From Bremia lactucae (lineage: Eukaryota; Oomycota; Peronosporomycetes; Peronosporales; Peronosporaceae): a DNA stretch of 64,000 nucleotides. The stretch is from contig NW_027152191.1 in assembly GCF_004359215.1 (NCBI RefSeq), forward strand, positions 265,723-329,722, given 5' to 3'. Every line of letters begins with the position of its first letter. Position 1 is the first letter of the stretch. Below, one piece after another: positions 42,588 through 54,278 of the stretch. The notes under the pieces are model-generated. The model worked only from the letters and a program-made list of their open reading frames with translations, ran no database searches and had not been told where the DNA came from. The position numbers and the translations under genes were made by a program.

Positions 42588-45500
42588 ATGACAGGTTCCA
42601 AGCGCGAGTCACCACCACCTTGCAGCTACTCGGAGCCAAAGAAGCCCCGTACGAATAGCAATGGCTCTAGATTTAAACCCAGAACATTCGTAGATGATCT
42701 GGAGCGTATGACCCCAATTTCGACCAAGGCCAGCGCTTGGCCACGCAAGCCAATGGCGCCCCTGGATCCGGACGTGGACTCGTTGGCGTTCCAGTGGATC
42801 GACATTGACATGTACGACGGCCCACCGCTTCAATCAAACCCTAAAAACGGCGCTGCTGTGCCAGGTCTCAAGGCCTCAGGCGACAGTACTCAATCCGCCA
42901 CGATCATTCGTCTTTACGGCGTCACATTTGAAGGCCACAGCGTCCTTATGCATGTGCATGGTGTTTTGCCGTATTTCTACGCCTCGTGCCCTAGTAGCTT
43001 TGATGAGAGCAAATGCGGAGACGTTCGGACAGCGCTGGATGCGGCCGTGAGTCAACGAGATCGGGATAATAGCAGCAATCCTCGCGTCGTAGGCGTCCAA
43101 GTCGTTAGGGACAAGATGTCGATTTACGGATACCAATTTGATCGGGTCACGCCACTATTTAAAATCTTTCTTAGCATGCCAAGCTACGTGCCAAAGCTCC
43201 GGAGTGTACTGGAAGCTGGCGTGACACTCCCTGGCTGCGATTTTCGTAGCTATCAGACGTACGAGAGCAACGTGCCGTTTATTCTTCGGTTTATGATTGA
43301 TGAAGACGTTCGAGGATGTAATTGGGTGGAAGCACCGAAAAGAACGTACTCGGTTCGTTCGGACGCGCTTAAAAAGTCGCTGTGTCAAGTGGAGATTGAT
43401 ATTACCTACGATAATCTCGTGAGCCATGCCCCGGAGGGAGAGTGGGGTAAGGTAGCGCCATTTCGTATTCTCAGTTTCGATATTGAATGCATGGGTCGAA
43501 AGGGTCACTTTCCAGAAGCAGATCAGGATCCTGTGATTCAAATTGCCAACGTCGTGCAGGAACAAGGCGCGCAGTCGCCACTAATTCGCAACGTGTTTGT
43601 TTTGAATACGTGTAAACCAATTGTAGGCGCACACGTCATGGAGTTTGAAGAAGAAGGAGAGATGCTTGCAGAGTGGGCTCGGTTTGTGCAGGAAGTGGAT
43701 CCAGATATTATCACGGGGTATAATATCGCCAACTTTGATATTCCGTACGTACTGAATCGAGGAAAAGCTCTAAAGGTAAAGGATTATAATCTCCTTGGAC
43801 GGCTAGCAGACTCGTACGTACTATAGCTTCACCGTTCCTTACATTTTAAACTATGAACTGATAAGACGTGGTGATCTGTGCAGGGTCGTGAGCATGGAGA
43901 AGAAAACCTTTAGTTCCGCCCAATATGGTAAAAGTGAGAACGTCAAGACGACGATTCACGGACGATGTATGTTTGATCTTCTGCCCATCATGCGTCGGAG
44001 TCAGAATTTGAGCTCGTACTCGCTCAATGCTGTAAGTGCGGCATTCCTTGGGCAGCAGAAGGAAGATGTGCCTCACGGAATTATCAGCGACTTGCAACGA
44101 GGAACGGATGACGATCGCCATCGTCTTGCAGTCTATTGTCTCAAGGATGCCTACCTTCCTCTACGGCTTCTTGACAAGCTCTCGTACTTTGTGAATTTCA
44201 TCGAAATGGCCCGCGTATCCGGCGTTCCGATTGACTTTTTGATCGAGCGGGGACAGCAAATTAAAGTCTTTTCCATGCTCTTACGCAAGTGCAAGGATGC
44301 GAACCTTGTTGTGCCGACTCTCCCTCGATCTCAGACCAATGAAGATACCGGATATGAAGGCGCTACGGTCATTGAGCCTCACAAAGCCTTTTATTCCGTC
44401 CCCATCGCGACGCTTGATTTTGCCTCGCTGTATCCATCGATCATGCAGGCATTTAATCTTTGCTACTCGACACTAGTTGCGCCTGGTGACGTGGACAAAC
44501 TTGCGCCGTCGGAGTATGAAAAATCCCCGTCAGGAGACATCTTTGTCACAAGTACGAAGAAAAAAGGGATTTTACCGCTGATTTTAGAAGAAGTCTTGGC
44601 AGCACGGAAGCAGGCGAAGCGTGATATGAATGCTGCCACGGATCCTATGGAAAAAGCAGTTCAGAATGGTCGACAATTGGCCTTAAAGATTAGCGCCAAT
44701 TCCGTGTACGGGTTCACGGGCGCAATTGTGGGTCAGATGCCATGTATTCCCATTGCATCAAGCACGACAGCGTATGGCCGCCAGCTGCTCTTTCGAACAC
44801 AAGAAGAGGTTGAACGGGTGTATACGATTGCGAATGGATACAAGGCAGACGCACAAGTCGTGTATGGTGACACGGATTCCGTGATGATAAAGTTTGGGGT
44901 GGATACGGTAGAGGAAGCCATGCCGTTGGCGGAAGAAGCTGCAAAGCGCGTGTCGGAAATCTTTCCGAAGCCTATCAAGCTCGAGTTTGAAAAGGTTTAC
45001 TTTCCTTACTTGCTCATGAACAAGAAACGATATGCTGGTTTGCTCTGGACGAGTCCAGACAAGTACGACAAACTCGATTCAAAGGGTCTTGAAACCGTGC
45101 GTCGCGACAATTGTTTGCTCGTGCGACGTATGGTTGATACAGTGCTTCGCAAGATCCTGATCAATCGTGACGTCCCGAGTGCGATTTCGTATACAAAAAG
45201 CGTCATTTCGGAGTTACTTCAAAATCGAATTGACATTTCGCTTTTGGTGATAACAAAAGGATTGAAAAAGACAGTGGATCAAGATGATTATAAGGTTAAA
45301 CAAGCCCACACGGAATTGGCTGAACGCATGCGCAAACGTGATCCTGGATCGGCTCCAGCACTAGGTGAACGGATTGCTTACGTAATTATTGACAAGGGCA
45401 AAGCTACGCCGTTGTACGAGAAAGCAGAAGACCCGGTCTTTGCACTGGAAAATAGCGTTCCGATTGATTGCGACTACTATATGAAACAGCAGTTGCAAAA

Positions 45501-45930
45501 CCCACTGGAACGGATATTTGAACCTATTATTGGCTTAAGCAAAGTCAAGTCGGACCTGCTAAATGGGGCTCACACTCTTAAACGTTCCAAGCCTGTGTTG
45601 AAACAAAACAGTGGCGGTATGATGAATTTTGCCGTCAAAAAGCTCAAATGTTTGGGTTGCAAAGCCCCATTGAATGGAAAAGGTGCGCTCTGCCATAGCT
45701 GCATGGAGCGCGAAGCGGAAGTCTACTCTCGGCAACTCACGTCGGTGAATGAGCTCGAGCATCTTTTTGCACGGCTGTGGACCCAGTGCCAGAATTGCCA
45801 GGGTAGTCTACATCAAGACGTATTGTGTACTAGTCGCGATTGTCCTATTTTCTACAAGCGCATTAAGGTGCAAAAAGATCTGATTGAAGCCCAAGGTTCA
45901 TTAGAACGATTTCAATCCGTGGACTGGTGA
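42588..45930 (+). CDS. POLD1: DNA polymerase delta catalytic subunit (one intron)
   Basis: Catalytic subunit of the main lagging-strand replicative polymerase, acting in the nucleus with PCNA. Exon 1 is 42,588-43,813, intron 43,814-43,883 (GTACGT...GTGCAG, 70 bp), exon 2 43,884-45,930; 1,090 aa, against about 1,100 in yeast and human. Family-B exonuclease motifs: FDIECMGRKG (297), GYNIANFDIPY (377), YCLKDAYLP (493). Polymerase motifs: DFASLYPSIMQ (587), KISANSVYGFTG (near 682), VVYGDTDSVMIKFG (GDTD at 737-740). The C-terminus carries two four-Cys modules: CLGC...CHSC (from 998) and CQNC...CTSRDC (1,044-1,062), the second being the iron-sulfur site in the family. All key residues are present. 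The splice restores the reading frame through SVVSMEKK, as in orthologues. The start at 42,588 (MTGSKRES) is preferred; an in-frame ATG at 42,492 would add 32 hydrophobic residues that are not typical. The gene appears intact. Confidence 0.95.
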
Positions 45931-46025
45931 TTGATTACAGTTAGCGTAAAACTAATAATATTAGAACCTCCTTTTTTGTGAACCCATTTCCGTTACAACG
46001 TTTATTTCGGTGAACCACACAATCG

Positions 46026-47408
46026 ATGGATGCCATTCTATCTCGGGTGGGTGAAGACGACCTGCGGCACCATTGTGTGGCTGCCGTGTTGGAGGAGCTG
46101 GTGCAGAGTGAGTTACATGTAAAATCTGTTGTTTTAGCGCTCGAAAGGACGCTGAAAGTCGTACTGGCGTCTCGAGAGGTACACAAAACGCTGGTTCTGA
46201 ACACGTCCGGCCGAGTGCAAACATCTTTTCGGCGATTGGGCGAATCTTGCAACCAAATTGGCCCCCTCCTGCGGCTTCTTCACCACAATATGGGTGCAAG
46301 ATCCTCAATGACAACCGATATAATAGAAGCGGCCTCTGCTGTTCCCCCAAAGTCGACTTTAGTACCAACGGACTCGGCGTCCACGACGACAAGTGAGTAC
46401 GAATATATATCTGAAGAGGAAGATGATGAAGAACCTATCGTCGTGAGGGTAGCCCCACCTAAGAAGAGCAATAAACGTAAAGCGGATGCGCTCGAGTTAT
46501 CCGAGACGATACCGATGATAACGAAGGAGACAATTAAAGCCGATACTGAACTATTTCAGACTCAGTTGGCGAAAGAATTGCGTAATATTCGGGAGTCTTC
46601 GGTGTCGAAGTATACTGTAGCAATCCACAAAGATCTTTCATTGTTTTTAAAGAGCATTTTTGACGCGGCAGATCAATTTCACAAGTGGCAGCCGTGCAAT
46701 GATCCGATAATAGCGCAGTTGCTAAAAGAAATGGAGAAACGGCTGAGTATTTTTAAAGATAGCAATGCGCAGAAGGAGAGAAAGAAAATAGTTTCTGAAT
46801 GGCTAGATCAAATGACGGCATTGTCCTTCGTTTCAACTTTCGATCTGACATCGATACCGCCAAAAATGGATCGAAAAATCTTACGTAGGCGAAAAAACAA
46901 AACTCCTCAAGATATGCAGGTCTTGGCAAAATGCGCGCGTCGAATTTCCTCCAAAGTGCGATCTGATGCATCCGGTCCCAAGGAAAAGAAACGAAAGTTT
47001 TTCAAGCCGCTTCTTGATGCTTTTATTATGTACTTCGCTGCCCTAGCGGGGACAAAAAGTGTTGCGAACCAGACTGGCGAGGCTATAGAATGTTTATTGT
47101 GCCTTCCGCTTCTGTGTCAGCTGACTGATAGTAACGAAATTACTCGCAAAGAATGTGAACTACTGGACGAATTGCTGTACCGTATACGCTTCATCATGTC
47201 GCTGGGCAAGAAAATTCGTAAAAAAGCGGTCAAGTAAGTATTTTTTGGTTTTGATATGTGAATGTTGGTTTTAACAATGTCGTGCAGAACTAATGTAGTC
47301 CATGATCTCCTTGGTATGTTTCCACCTTCGGTCCGACCACGTTTTAATCTTCCGGTGGTGAGTGACACAAGAGTTCAGAACGTGGCGAAAAAGACGAAAA
47401 AAAGTTAA
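46026..47408 (+). CDS. Unrecognised nuclear-type protein, 442 aa (one intron)
   Basis: Not recognised. Exon 1 is 46,026-47,233, intron 47,234-47,287 (GTAAGT...GTGCAG, 54 bp), exon 2 47,288-47,408; splicing adds 39 codons ending KKTKKS and avoids an immediate stop. The protein has a helical N-terminus (DLRHHCVAAVLEELVQSELH), an acidic tract near 123-136 (YEYISEEEDDEE), a nuclear-localisation-like KKSNKRK near 145, more basic clusters (RKILRRRKNK, KEKKRKF) and a long helical C-terminal half. This composition suggests a nuclear or nucleolar protein. It begins 95 bp after the polymerase delta stop on the same strand, so the two are tightly packed, as is common for oomycete housekeeping genes. The start at 46,026 is the first ATG in frame. 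The frame is undisturbed and GT-AG splicing fits, so I consider it real. Confidence 0.75.
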
Positions 47409-47520
47409 CTCAGTATTAGCGCAGGATGATCTGCTGAAATGAAATTAAAGGGACAAGAGTTGTGTAAAACACTTGATACCCGCTAGAAAATAGTTAAGCT
47501 TGTGAATGCGTCTATGCTTT

Positions 47521-47615
47521 TGTGACGGGGTGGCCGTTTTATAGATATTATTTCCTATTAAAGGAATAATAGATATAATTTTCTCTAAGAGGAAAACAAT
47601 AAAAAATTAAAATTA
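47521..47615 (+). repeat. LTR-A, left-end fragment
   Basis: TGTGACGGGGTGGCCGTTTT then the paired TTTCCTAT...AGAGGAAAA words of the LTR-A start (compare 1,985-2,070). Its right end is found, in the same orientation, at 56,485-56,691. Confidence 0.7.
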
Positions 47616-47860
47616 GGGAATCGGGTACAGGCACACAACCCTATTGGTATAGCCGCACCCCCTCCCCTCCCCGTCTGTTTGTTTTAATTAAATAAAAGCA
47701 ACAAATTAAAAAGAAACAGTTTCATTATTCCGCTATACTGCAAAATTGACAATTTTTCTTTTAGAGTCGTCTTTAGAACCCTTTTGGACTTTGGTACGCC
47801 CCCCGCTAAATTATTTTTGGGAACCCCCCCTTAATTATCTACCTCTGGATTTTTGAGAGT
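47616..47860. repeat. Repeat Y, left piece
   Basis: Contains AGGGAATCGGG and GGTATAGCCGCACCCC, then C-rich and T-rich runs. Reverse-complement counterparts lie at 56,270-56,480 (GGCTATAGCGGTTCCCTAAT, and a GACGGGGG run with GTGGCTATACC). No coding capacity. Class unknown. Confidence 0.5.
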
Positions 47861-48079
47861 ACTGCTACACACCATGAGCGCAAGCAAGCCACAATTTCCT
47901 TATGCTGCAGTCTTTGTCGGCTTTCGTTCGTACTTTCTTTGTTGAAAATGCATCTTGCTAATTAACATGAAAGTACGCATATGTTGAGAAGTCTTTTTGC
48001 ATACCTATCGAGCTACTGAAGCTGGGAAGGCCTACATAAAGGTTTCTCAATATATATTCTAGTTGTCAACAAGTTGCTA
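47861..48079 (-). repeat. Foldback repeat X, inverted copy
   Basis: Reverse complement of part of 20,930-21,130: the words GCCACAATTTCC and GTCGGCTTTCGTTC, then the hairpin TTGAGAAGTC...GGTTTCTCAA. The stem differs from the 20,947 copy by a matched change on both sides (TTGCGAA/TTCGCAA to TTGAGAA/TTCTCAA). Confidence 0.65.
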
Positions 48080-48592
48080 CAATTACGCGGCAACCTCGCT
48101 TCTAATGTCAGAGGAAGACTTTTAGACTCAACGAGTCTCTTAGTTCTATAGAACTAATGGGTTAACAACTCAGGGAGTCGTACAAGCTATTAAAGCTTAA
48201 TGAATTCTAGTTCAAAGGATTCAGCGGTTCGTAGAACCAAGTGGCAACTAACTAGTTGCCACTTGGTTTTACGAACCGCTGAATCGTATATACCTTAGAA
48301 TGGATTCTACCTCTTACAGATCAATGCGCAAGCCTTGGGAACGCACTTAGCGCTTCAAGATCAAAAGAGGAACTGCACTTTATTTAATTAATTAATCTAA
48401 AACCTTACCCTAGCTGATTCAAAGAAAGTATATTTTGGCCACCAGATTTAAATCTGGCGGCGCCCACATTTGTCACCCATAATAAATGGGATTTAAGTAA
48501 TTAACTATTTTAGAATAGGGTTAAAAGGTAATTTGCCTATAAAGTAAATGTACCACAACAACGGTTCTTCAACCGATGTGTGCCCCAGTACA
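48080..48592 (-). repeat. LTR-E, 3' LTR
   Basis: About 513 bp; on the minus strand it begins TGTACTGGGGCACACATCGG. Its far end (near 48,080) is degraded. It contains a 33-bp inverted repeat (48,218-48,285) that the 5' LTR lacks. Confidence 0.85.
48218..48285. repeat. 33-bp inverted repeat inside LTR-E
   Basis: 48,218-48,250 and 48,253-48,285 are reverse complements with one mismatch and a 2-nt loop. The 5' LTR (about 55,563-55,600) carries only the first arm. Confidence 0.95.
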
Positions 48593-48612
48593 CCCTTCCC
48601 CATCAGATTGTT
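48593..48612 (-). other. Polypurine tract of element E
   Basis: Minus strand reads AATCTGATGGGGAAGGG directly before the LTR start TGTACTGGGG. Confidence 0.65.
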
Positions 48613-48700
48613 AACAACGTGTAACAACATTCGCTTCATTTCTTCTTGAAAGGTTGAAACCTAACAGCTAACCGTTCGGTTGTGTTCTTTCCTTTGTCTC

Positions 48701-50030
48701 ATGACAATCAAGCGTGGGTCACAGACTCTTAGACACCTTCCTCGACGATGAGGGAATGGTCGCTTTGAAAAGTCACTTCCATCATAGGAGGAGGAGAAAG
48801 AGCGTCGTTCTTTCACGCCTTCTCCTCCGGATGAACGTTGGCGGGCCCCAAATCCGTTCCCAGAACGTGTTGCCGCTGGTGTCTTAACTGCATTGAGCAG
48901 GACACGGGACCCTGAGTTTAAAATCATTACAAATCCGCTCGATGAAGAGCAAGAGCGGAAATCCTCATAGAGGAACAAGCACGTCGTCGAGCTGCCAAGA
49001 TCGCGAAAGCTAAAGCTCATTGTGAATATAGATTTATTCCGCTTTGTGCGGAAAAGCGTCTCAAAGAGATAGCGGGTCACAGCTTAGCCATCTGGATCTC
49101 CGGTGACCCGGCGAGAACGCTGGTGAAGATCGCTGCGCGCGACGTTCTTCATGAGCGATAGCTTACGCCAAAGGTATTGAGGCGAAGTCAATATCTGGCG
49201 CGTTTACGTGATCAAGCCCGTGGGGCTTCGGTGACCACCATGAGGGAAATTGCGATCGTTTGTTTCCAAACGAAACAAGGAGTGATAACGAAGTCTTATT
49301 TGAGAACTGAGTCCACTGGGCCTGCCGCCTTCGTAATATTTGGAATATTAGAGTCTGCGGGTGTAGCTGATGTCCGTTTAGGACGGAAGCTGCATTTTGA
49401 TTTCGCCAAGCTTAAGGCCCAAGGCCATTTACGTTCGGCATTTATGCCACAAACCTAAGTAAGGTCTAGCCGATATTTCAGTGCTTCGGTTGACCGTACA
49501 ACGATAGATTGAAGCCGCACTGAGGCTAGATATCCACCTAATCCCACGTCTAGTGGTGGTAATCGTCGTTTGACGCGAGTTGACCCTAAGCTTGGCGCTC
49601 AAAAACGTCCAAGACGTACGGGCAATCTTGGCGCGGAGTACCTTAAACTCCCAAGAGTTTTCAGAAGAGGGGTACCCTAGCCACTTCACCAGATACTGGT
49701 ATTGGCCCTTCTGACGACGTCGCTTTAGAAGTTTCTCCACGTGAAACCGAAGGTTCCCCCGCGCATCGAGCAGCGTGGGAGGGGGCCGAAATCTCGGCGG
49801 AGGCATTTGATGCTCTAAAGCACGAGGTGCAACTTCTTCGTGAGGTCCTTGCTCGGGTTGAGAGCTCCTTTGAGACGGTTCAGAACCGTCTTTTGCTGCT
49901 GGAGCGTCAGCAACCTCGTTTAGAGGGCCAGCTGGACATCCTGGTGAGGATGCAGCAATTTGCGGCACGACCGCCTGTCTCGGCGGAAGCGCCATTAAGT
50001 CCACGTAGGAAGGGTCCCGATATGGCTTAA
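48701..50030 (+). pseudogene. Antisense ORF of element E
   Basis: Plus-strand frame opposite to E pol, starting MTIKRGSQT at 48,701, about 90 bp inside the polypurine tract. Readable blocks: EEQARRRAAKIAKAKAHCEY (about 48,960-49,020), AIWISGDPARTLVKIAARDV (49,090-49,150), a 93-codon open block at 49,177-49,458 with QYLARLRDQARGASVTTMRE and KLHFDFAKLKAQGHL, and a C-terminal coiled-coil-like block (49,806-50,030): HEVQLLREVLARVESSFETV and QPRLEGQLDILVRMQQF, ending GPDMA at 50,030. The last third is antisense to the pol chromodomain and linker. No homology recognised. Several shifts. Confidence 0.65.
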
Positions 50031-50250
50031 GCGAGCCGACGTAGAACACTGGGTGTGTACACAGCTTGCTACGAAGGTTTAGCGTGTAAGCTAGGCCCTT
50101 CTTGGCCTCGACCGTAAATAATCCAATAAAGCGCGGGCGCAATTAGGTCTTGAAGACCGCGGAAACCAAGTTAGTACGTAGGTTTTTAGCGTTTAATAAA
50201 ACTCGGTCTCCACCATGTAAGAATTAATACAGCTTGTGCCTTAACATCTG
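49429..50250 (-). pseudogene. E integrase C-terminus, linker and chromodomain
   Basis: Open frame of 237 codons (50,142-49,429). It begins with the GPY/F-like end, LRSKLCTHPVFYVGSLKPYR, then a 70-residue Pro/Ala/Ser-rich linker, then a good chromodomain: FHVEKLLKRRRQKGQYQYLV and KWLGYPSSENSWE (49,760-49,660). After about 49,650 the frame drifts. The chromodomain would bind modified histone tails and guide insertion. Confidence 0.9.
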
Positions 50251-51250
50251 CTTGTTCTTTTTGTTTGTCTTGGCTATCAGCCATCGTATCCCTTACATGT
50301 GTTAAGACACTAAATCGCGTCGCGAGAAACTCGCTTACTTGTTTCCGAACAGTAACAGGGCTGACATCAGCAAGCCTATCGGCTAATTCTCCCCTCCAAG
50401 CCCTAAACCACGCAGTTGTATCGTTAATGGAATGCGTGGGTGGGTCAGACCGTTGACATCGAACGGAGTATCGCCTGTAGAGGCATGTACAGCGTTATTC
50501 AACGCAAACTCCACCACTGGGAGCATTGAGCTCCAGCGCTTTGGTGTCTGAGCACACACGCTGCGTAAAACGTCTTCAATGACGCGATTGACCAGTTCAG
50601 TTTACCGTCGGTCTGCGGATCGTCCGCAGTGGACATATCCAATCCGGTGCCAATCACTCGAAAAATTAAATTTCAGAATTTACCCGTGAAACGGGGGTCC
50701 CGATCAGAGACAATTGCCACTGGCAAACCATGTTGTCGAAACACGCGATCAATAAACAGCTTAGCTGTACCTTTACCATCAATGGAATCCGACAAGGCCA
50801 TATGCGAAACTTGCCAAGAGGTTAGACACTCGGCGCATGCTGCTGCGCCACTGGCGAGCCTTCCCGTCCCCATAGGTTGCTGGGAGGCCGTTAGCATGGA
50901 TTTTGTTTTCGGTCTACCGAAAGATTCAGCCGATAACTCCGGCATAGTGGTCTTTGTTCACAGATTGAGCAATACTTGTGCAAATATATGTGCTGATCCC
51001 TTTATAAAGTTTGGGCCACCAATAACTCTGGCTTACAGAGCCGTAGGTCCTTTCTCTACCGAGATGACCACCAAGGATAGTATTGTGTGCCTCATAGAGG
51101 ATTCGGTACTTTAAATCCTCATCATGAGGAAAAACGACACGCGGAGGGTCCGCGATGTCTGTGCAATAAAGCAACAGGTCGTTATCGATAGAAAATCGAT
51201 GTAACCTTGCACGCAAACGTGCCGGCAAATCAATACCTGAATCAGAGTTT
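50251..51250 (-). pseudogene. E integrase zinc finger and core, with inverted block
   Basis: Zinc-finger part at 51,228-50,980: FPHDEDLKYRILYEAHNTIL, GGHLGRERTY, ending with a single Cys. 50,814-50,975 is on the other strand (see separate entry). The core continues at about 50,800: SIDGKGTAKLFIDRVFRQHG then LPVAIVSDRDPRFTGKF with the second Asp (50,700). The third block (Glu) is degraded in 50,640-50,560. Stops and shifts throughout. Confidence 0.85.
50814..50975 (+). pseudogene. Inverted 160-bp block of E integrase
   Basis: On the plus strand it reads CETCQEVRHSAHAAAPLASL, VPIGCWEAVSMDFVFGLPKD and GIVVFVHRLSN: exactly the part (second zinc Cys pair to first catalytic Asp, here mutated to His) that is missing between the flanking minus-strand integrase blocks. 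A simple inversion in place. Confidence 0.9.
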
Positions 51251-52729
51251 TTAAGCTCGTAGCAGAGCTAACCACTATTTATTCTTGGCGTAAGCCGAAC
51301 GGATTAATTCAGGAATAGGCGACAAGATAGTCGTTATATGAGAGAGCTCATAATCCGGCCTGCGTGATAACGCATCGGCCTAAGCGTTTTGCCTGCCAGG
51401 CTTATAATTCACCTCGAAGTTGTACTCGGCGAAAAAGGATAGCCATCGGGCCATTTTCTGTGAGTGATGGGGCGACTTAGTCGCCGTGCGTAATGACGGG
51501 TGATCTGTATATATCACAAACGGCTTAGAGCCGATCAGATGATCTCTGAATTTTACGAGCATACTTCATAGCAAGTTACTCTTTCTCATGTACTGGGTAG
51601 TTCTTTTACGCAGCATTAAGCGGTGTAGACTCGAACGCAATGACGCGTTTACGCCCATCAACATCTGTTTGCAACAGAGAACTGCCAATAGCAAAATTCT
51701 AAGCGTCACAGACGACACTGAAAGGCCAATTTGGATTTGGTAGTGCCAGGATCGGGGCATGAATAAGACTAGCCTTAACTGCTTGAAAATCATTATGTTA
51801 TGTGCTAGTCCAGCACCATTCTGTATCCTTTTTAAGGAGATCAGATAATGGCCTAGCGATATCAGCGTAATTTTCGCTATATTTGGGTAAATAATTGGCG
51901 ACACCCAACCACTTACGCAAGTCCTTTTGGTTGTTAGAAACCGGCCAACCTACGATGGCTTTTACCTAGCGGGATCCGCTCTAAGGCCTCGCTTCCCAAT
52001 GAAGCACCGCCCTAAGAAAGGAATTTCTTCTGCGCCAAAAATGCATTTAGATGCATTGACGTACAATTTATTTGTGCGCATACACTCGAGCACTGCTCAC
52101 AAATGGTCTAAATGGTTTTCCATATCCAACCGACCCTACTCCGCACGACTAATGATAAATTATCACCAAAATAAGTCTGTGCATAACCTCGATGAGGGCG
52201 GAATAGTTCCGTCACTAAACAATTAAATTGCCTGGGCGTTGGAAAGCCCTTGTGGCATAACCACCACCCCCATATCATATCACTTGGACGGCTAATCGCT
52301 GTGAGCGGGATATCGCTAGCTCGCATGAGCAGTTGATAGTAACCATCGATTAAGTCAAGTGCACTGTACATTGTACATTCCAACATATTGTTCTAAAGAA
52401 CATCCTTTCTAGGAATGGGAGTTTGTGCTGTTATAGTGGCAGCATTAAGCTTATTATCAGCATGTACAATGCGCCTTTTAACATTTGATTTTCTGACACA
52501 AAATGTCGGTGTCGAATGGGGGAGATTTGCTCTCTCTTACCATTCCCACCTCGTACTTAGCACGGAAGAAATCGTCAATGACGTCACACTGTTCCCTTGG
52601 TAAAGACCACTGTCGTGTGACACAGTATTTGGTTCCCGGAACCAAGTCAATTTCATGACGGACACCCCTATCCGGAGGTAAAACAGATGGTGGATTACTA
52701 CATACAGCATCTTGGAATTCCTTAATCAA
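51251..52729 (-). pseudogene. E reverse transcriptase and RNase H
   Basis: RT entry at 52,729-52,560 (HEIDLVPGTKYCVTRQWSLP). Catalytic region 52,386-52,108: SALDLIDGYYQLLMRASDIP with the first Asp, a degraded MPQG block, and QTYFGDNLS where YFDD is expected (second Asp pair reduced). RNase H: 51,720-51,600 and 51,562-51,380 (KPFVIYTDHPSLRTATKSPH, SQKMARWLSFFAEYNFEVNY). The frame is shifted several times. Confidence 0.85.
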
Positions 52730-54080
52730 GAAATAAATGTATCCGTAGGATCTTCAAGGATCGACGACCCACATCGCGCACTTAGTGCAGCTTTTGTGTT
52801 ATCCAGGACAGCTTCGTCTGGAAGTGAGGATGAGTTTAACTCAATCATAGGTGGAATGACCACCATCTCAGATAAGTCGCCAGACTTTGAGGCTCGGCCG
52901 CACTCATCGATAGACAGTTCGTCTAGCCCTAAAGAGCATGCAACGAAGGGATTGCCGCAAGGCTAACTTCTCCATCAATGTTACCAATACACCATTTACA
53001 AGCATGTGTAATTGTTAACGCTTCACGTCTCTCCTGTCTTGGAGTTCAGACAATACGCCTCTTAGAGGCCGGGACATTCACGTCCTCAAATTTCCAGCCT
53101 TTAATGATTCTATACCAGACATGGTGTCTAATTTGACATCTGACAATATTTAGGTAGCTCAATTCCCTTTACCAGCGAACGCTTACGTGTCGCTTCACGT
53201 GCTTTAGAAGGGTTTGACCCAGAAAAAAAAAATGCCTTGGCAAACCGCCAATAGTGTCACTAGTGACACTCAGTATGGTGCCACCTCGGCCGACCACACT
53301 CGGTGGACTTAGACGTACCACTCCACGCATTTCAGGGATGTTACACCCTTGCAGACGGCCTTAGGGCAGCAATGCGTTAAGCATTCAGTGAATCGTTTTC
53401 ACAACGAGTGTCACTCGACGGAGTTCGTGCTGTTCCACTTCCTTCTTCTGAGTCGGGCTCAAAATTAATGTCTCTAACATAGGAGTTTATTAACTCAGAC
53501 ATTCTATTGTCTAACACACTGACAGACTCAGTCAATGATCCGCACCAATAGCGCTTGTGCCGCCTAGAAAAGGTGGGTTTATGACTTTCCAAAACTTCGC
53601 TAGGAACATTGCACTTGGCGCCTAAGGTCTTAGACCTCCAATCGATACATGGCTCATGGCGTTCAAGCCAGGCCATACCAAGTATGCGATCTTATCTCGA
53701 ATCCAAATCATGGATGAGACAGCGTTCCATACTGTCAAAGTCCAAAAATTTTGGCTGGTCATACCTTAATAAAAGCAATTGCCGGTTTTGCTTGGACAAT
53801 GTTGAAAGTTAACAGTTATACCTAAGTTCAATGGAACTTTAGGAGCAGTGACACGAGTCCCAGTCGCTAAGCGAACAGTGATTGTATCACTTTCATGCGC
53901 TTTAAGTGCCTCAACGTGTTGTTGACTTCCTTCAAGGGAAGCACGTCGAGCATGATTGCAAGACACTCCTGATCAATTAAGATTGACCATGGCTTATCAA
54001 AGCCCTTCACAGTCGCTTGAGCGACTAACAAGCCAGGCTTGTACTCACGCCCCGTGCCATTACACACCGAGCTAATGGGG
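52730..54080 (-). pseudogene. E protease and linker
   Basis: Protease between about 54,067 and 53,640: YKPGLLVAQATVKGFDKPWS, then the active-site area damaged by a shift (IDQECLAIML for an expected Asp-Ser-Gly-Ala), HARRASLEGSQQHVEALKAH, and the C-terminal MAWLERHEPCIDWRSK (53,676). A long, poorly readable linker follows down to 52,730. Confidence 0.7.
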
Positions 54081-54278
54081 CTAGCATCTATTTATTCTCA
54101 CCTCCTAGAGGTTCAACAGAGCCTAGATATTCCCCAGTAGGGCACCGCGCATCTACTGGGTATACGTTTTCCCGCACCGTACCAGATTTCTGTTATAGGT
54201 CGAAGTTGATACTCTTTCGAGTTTTAAGCGAATTCGCAGGGGGAGCTTGGACGAAAATGTTTCGTGCTTCCGCATATA

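Noticed and set aside
43155..43565. 136-codon minus-strand frame inside the polymerase gene (and others at 42,876 and 44,714)
   Set aside because: Shadows of a strongly conserved coding sequence on the plus strand; no motif of their own.
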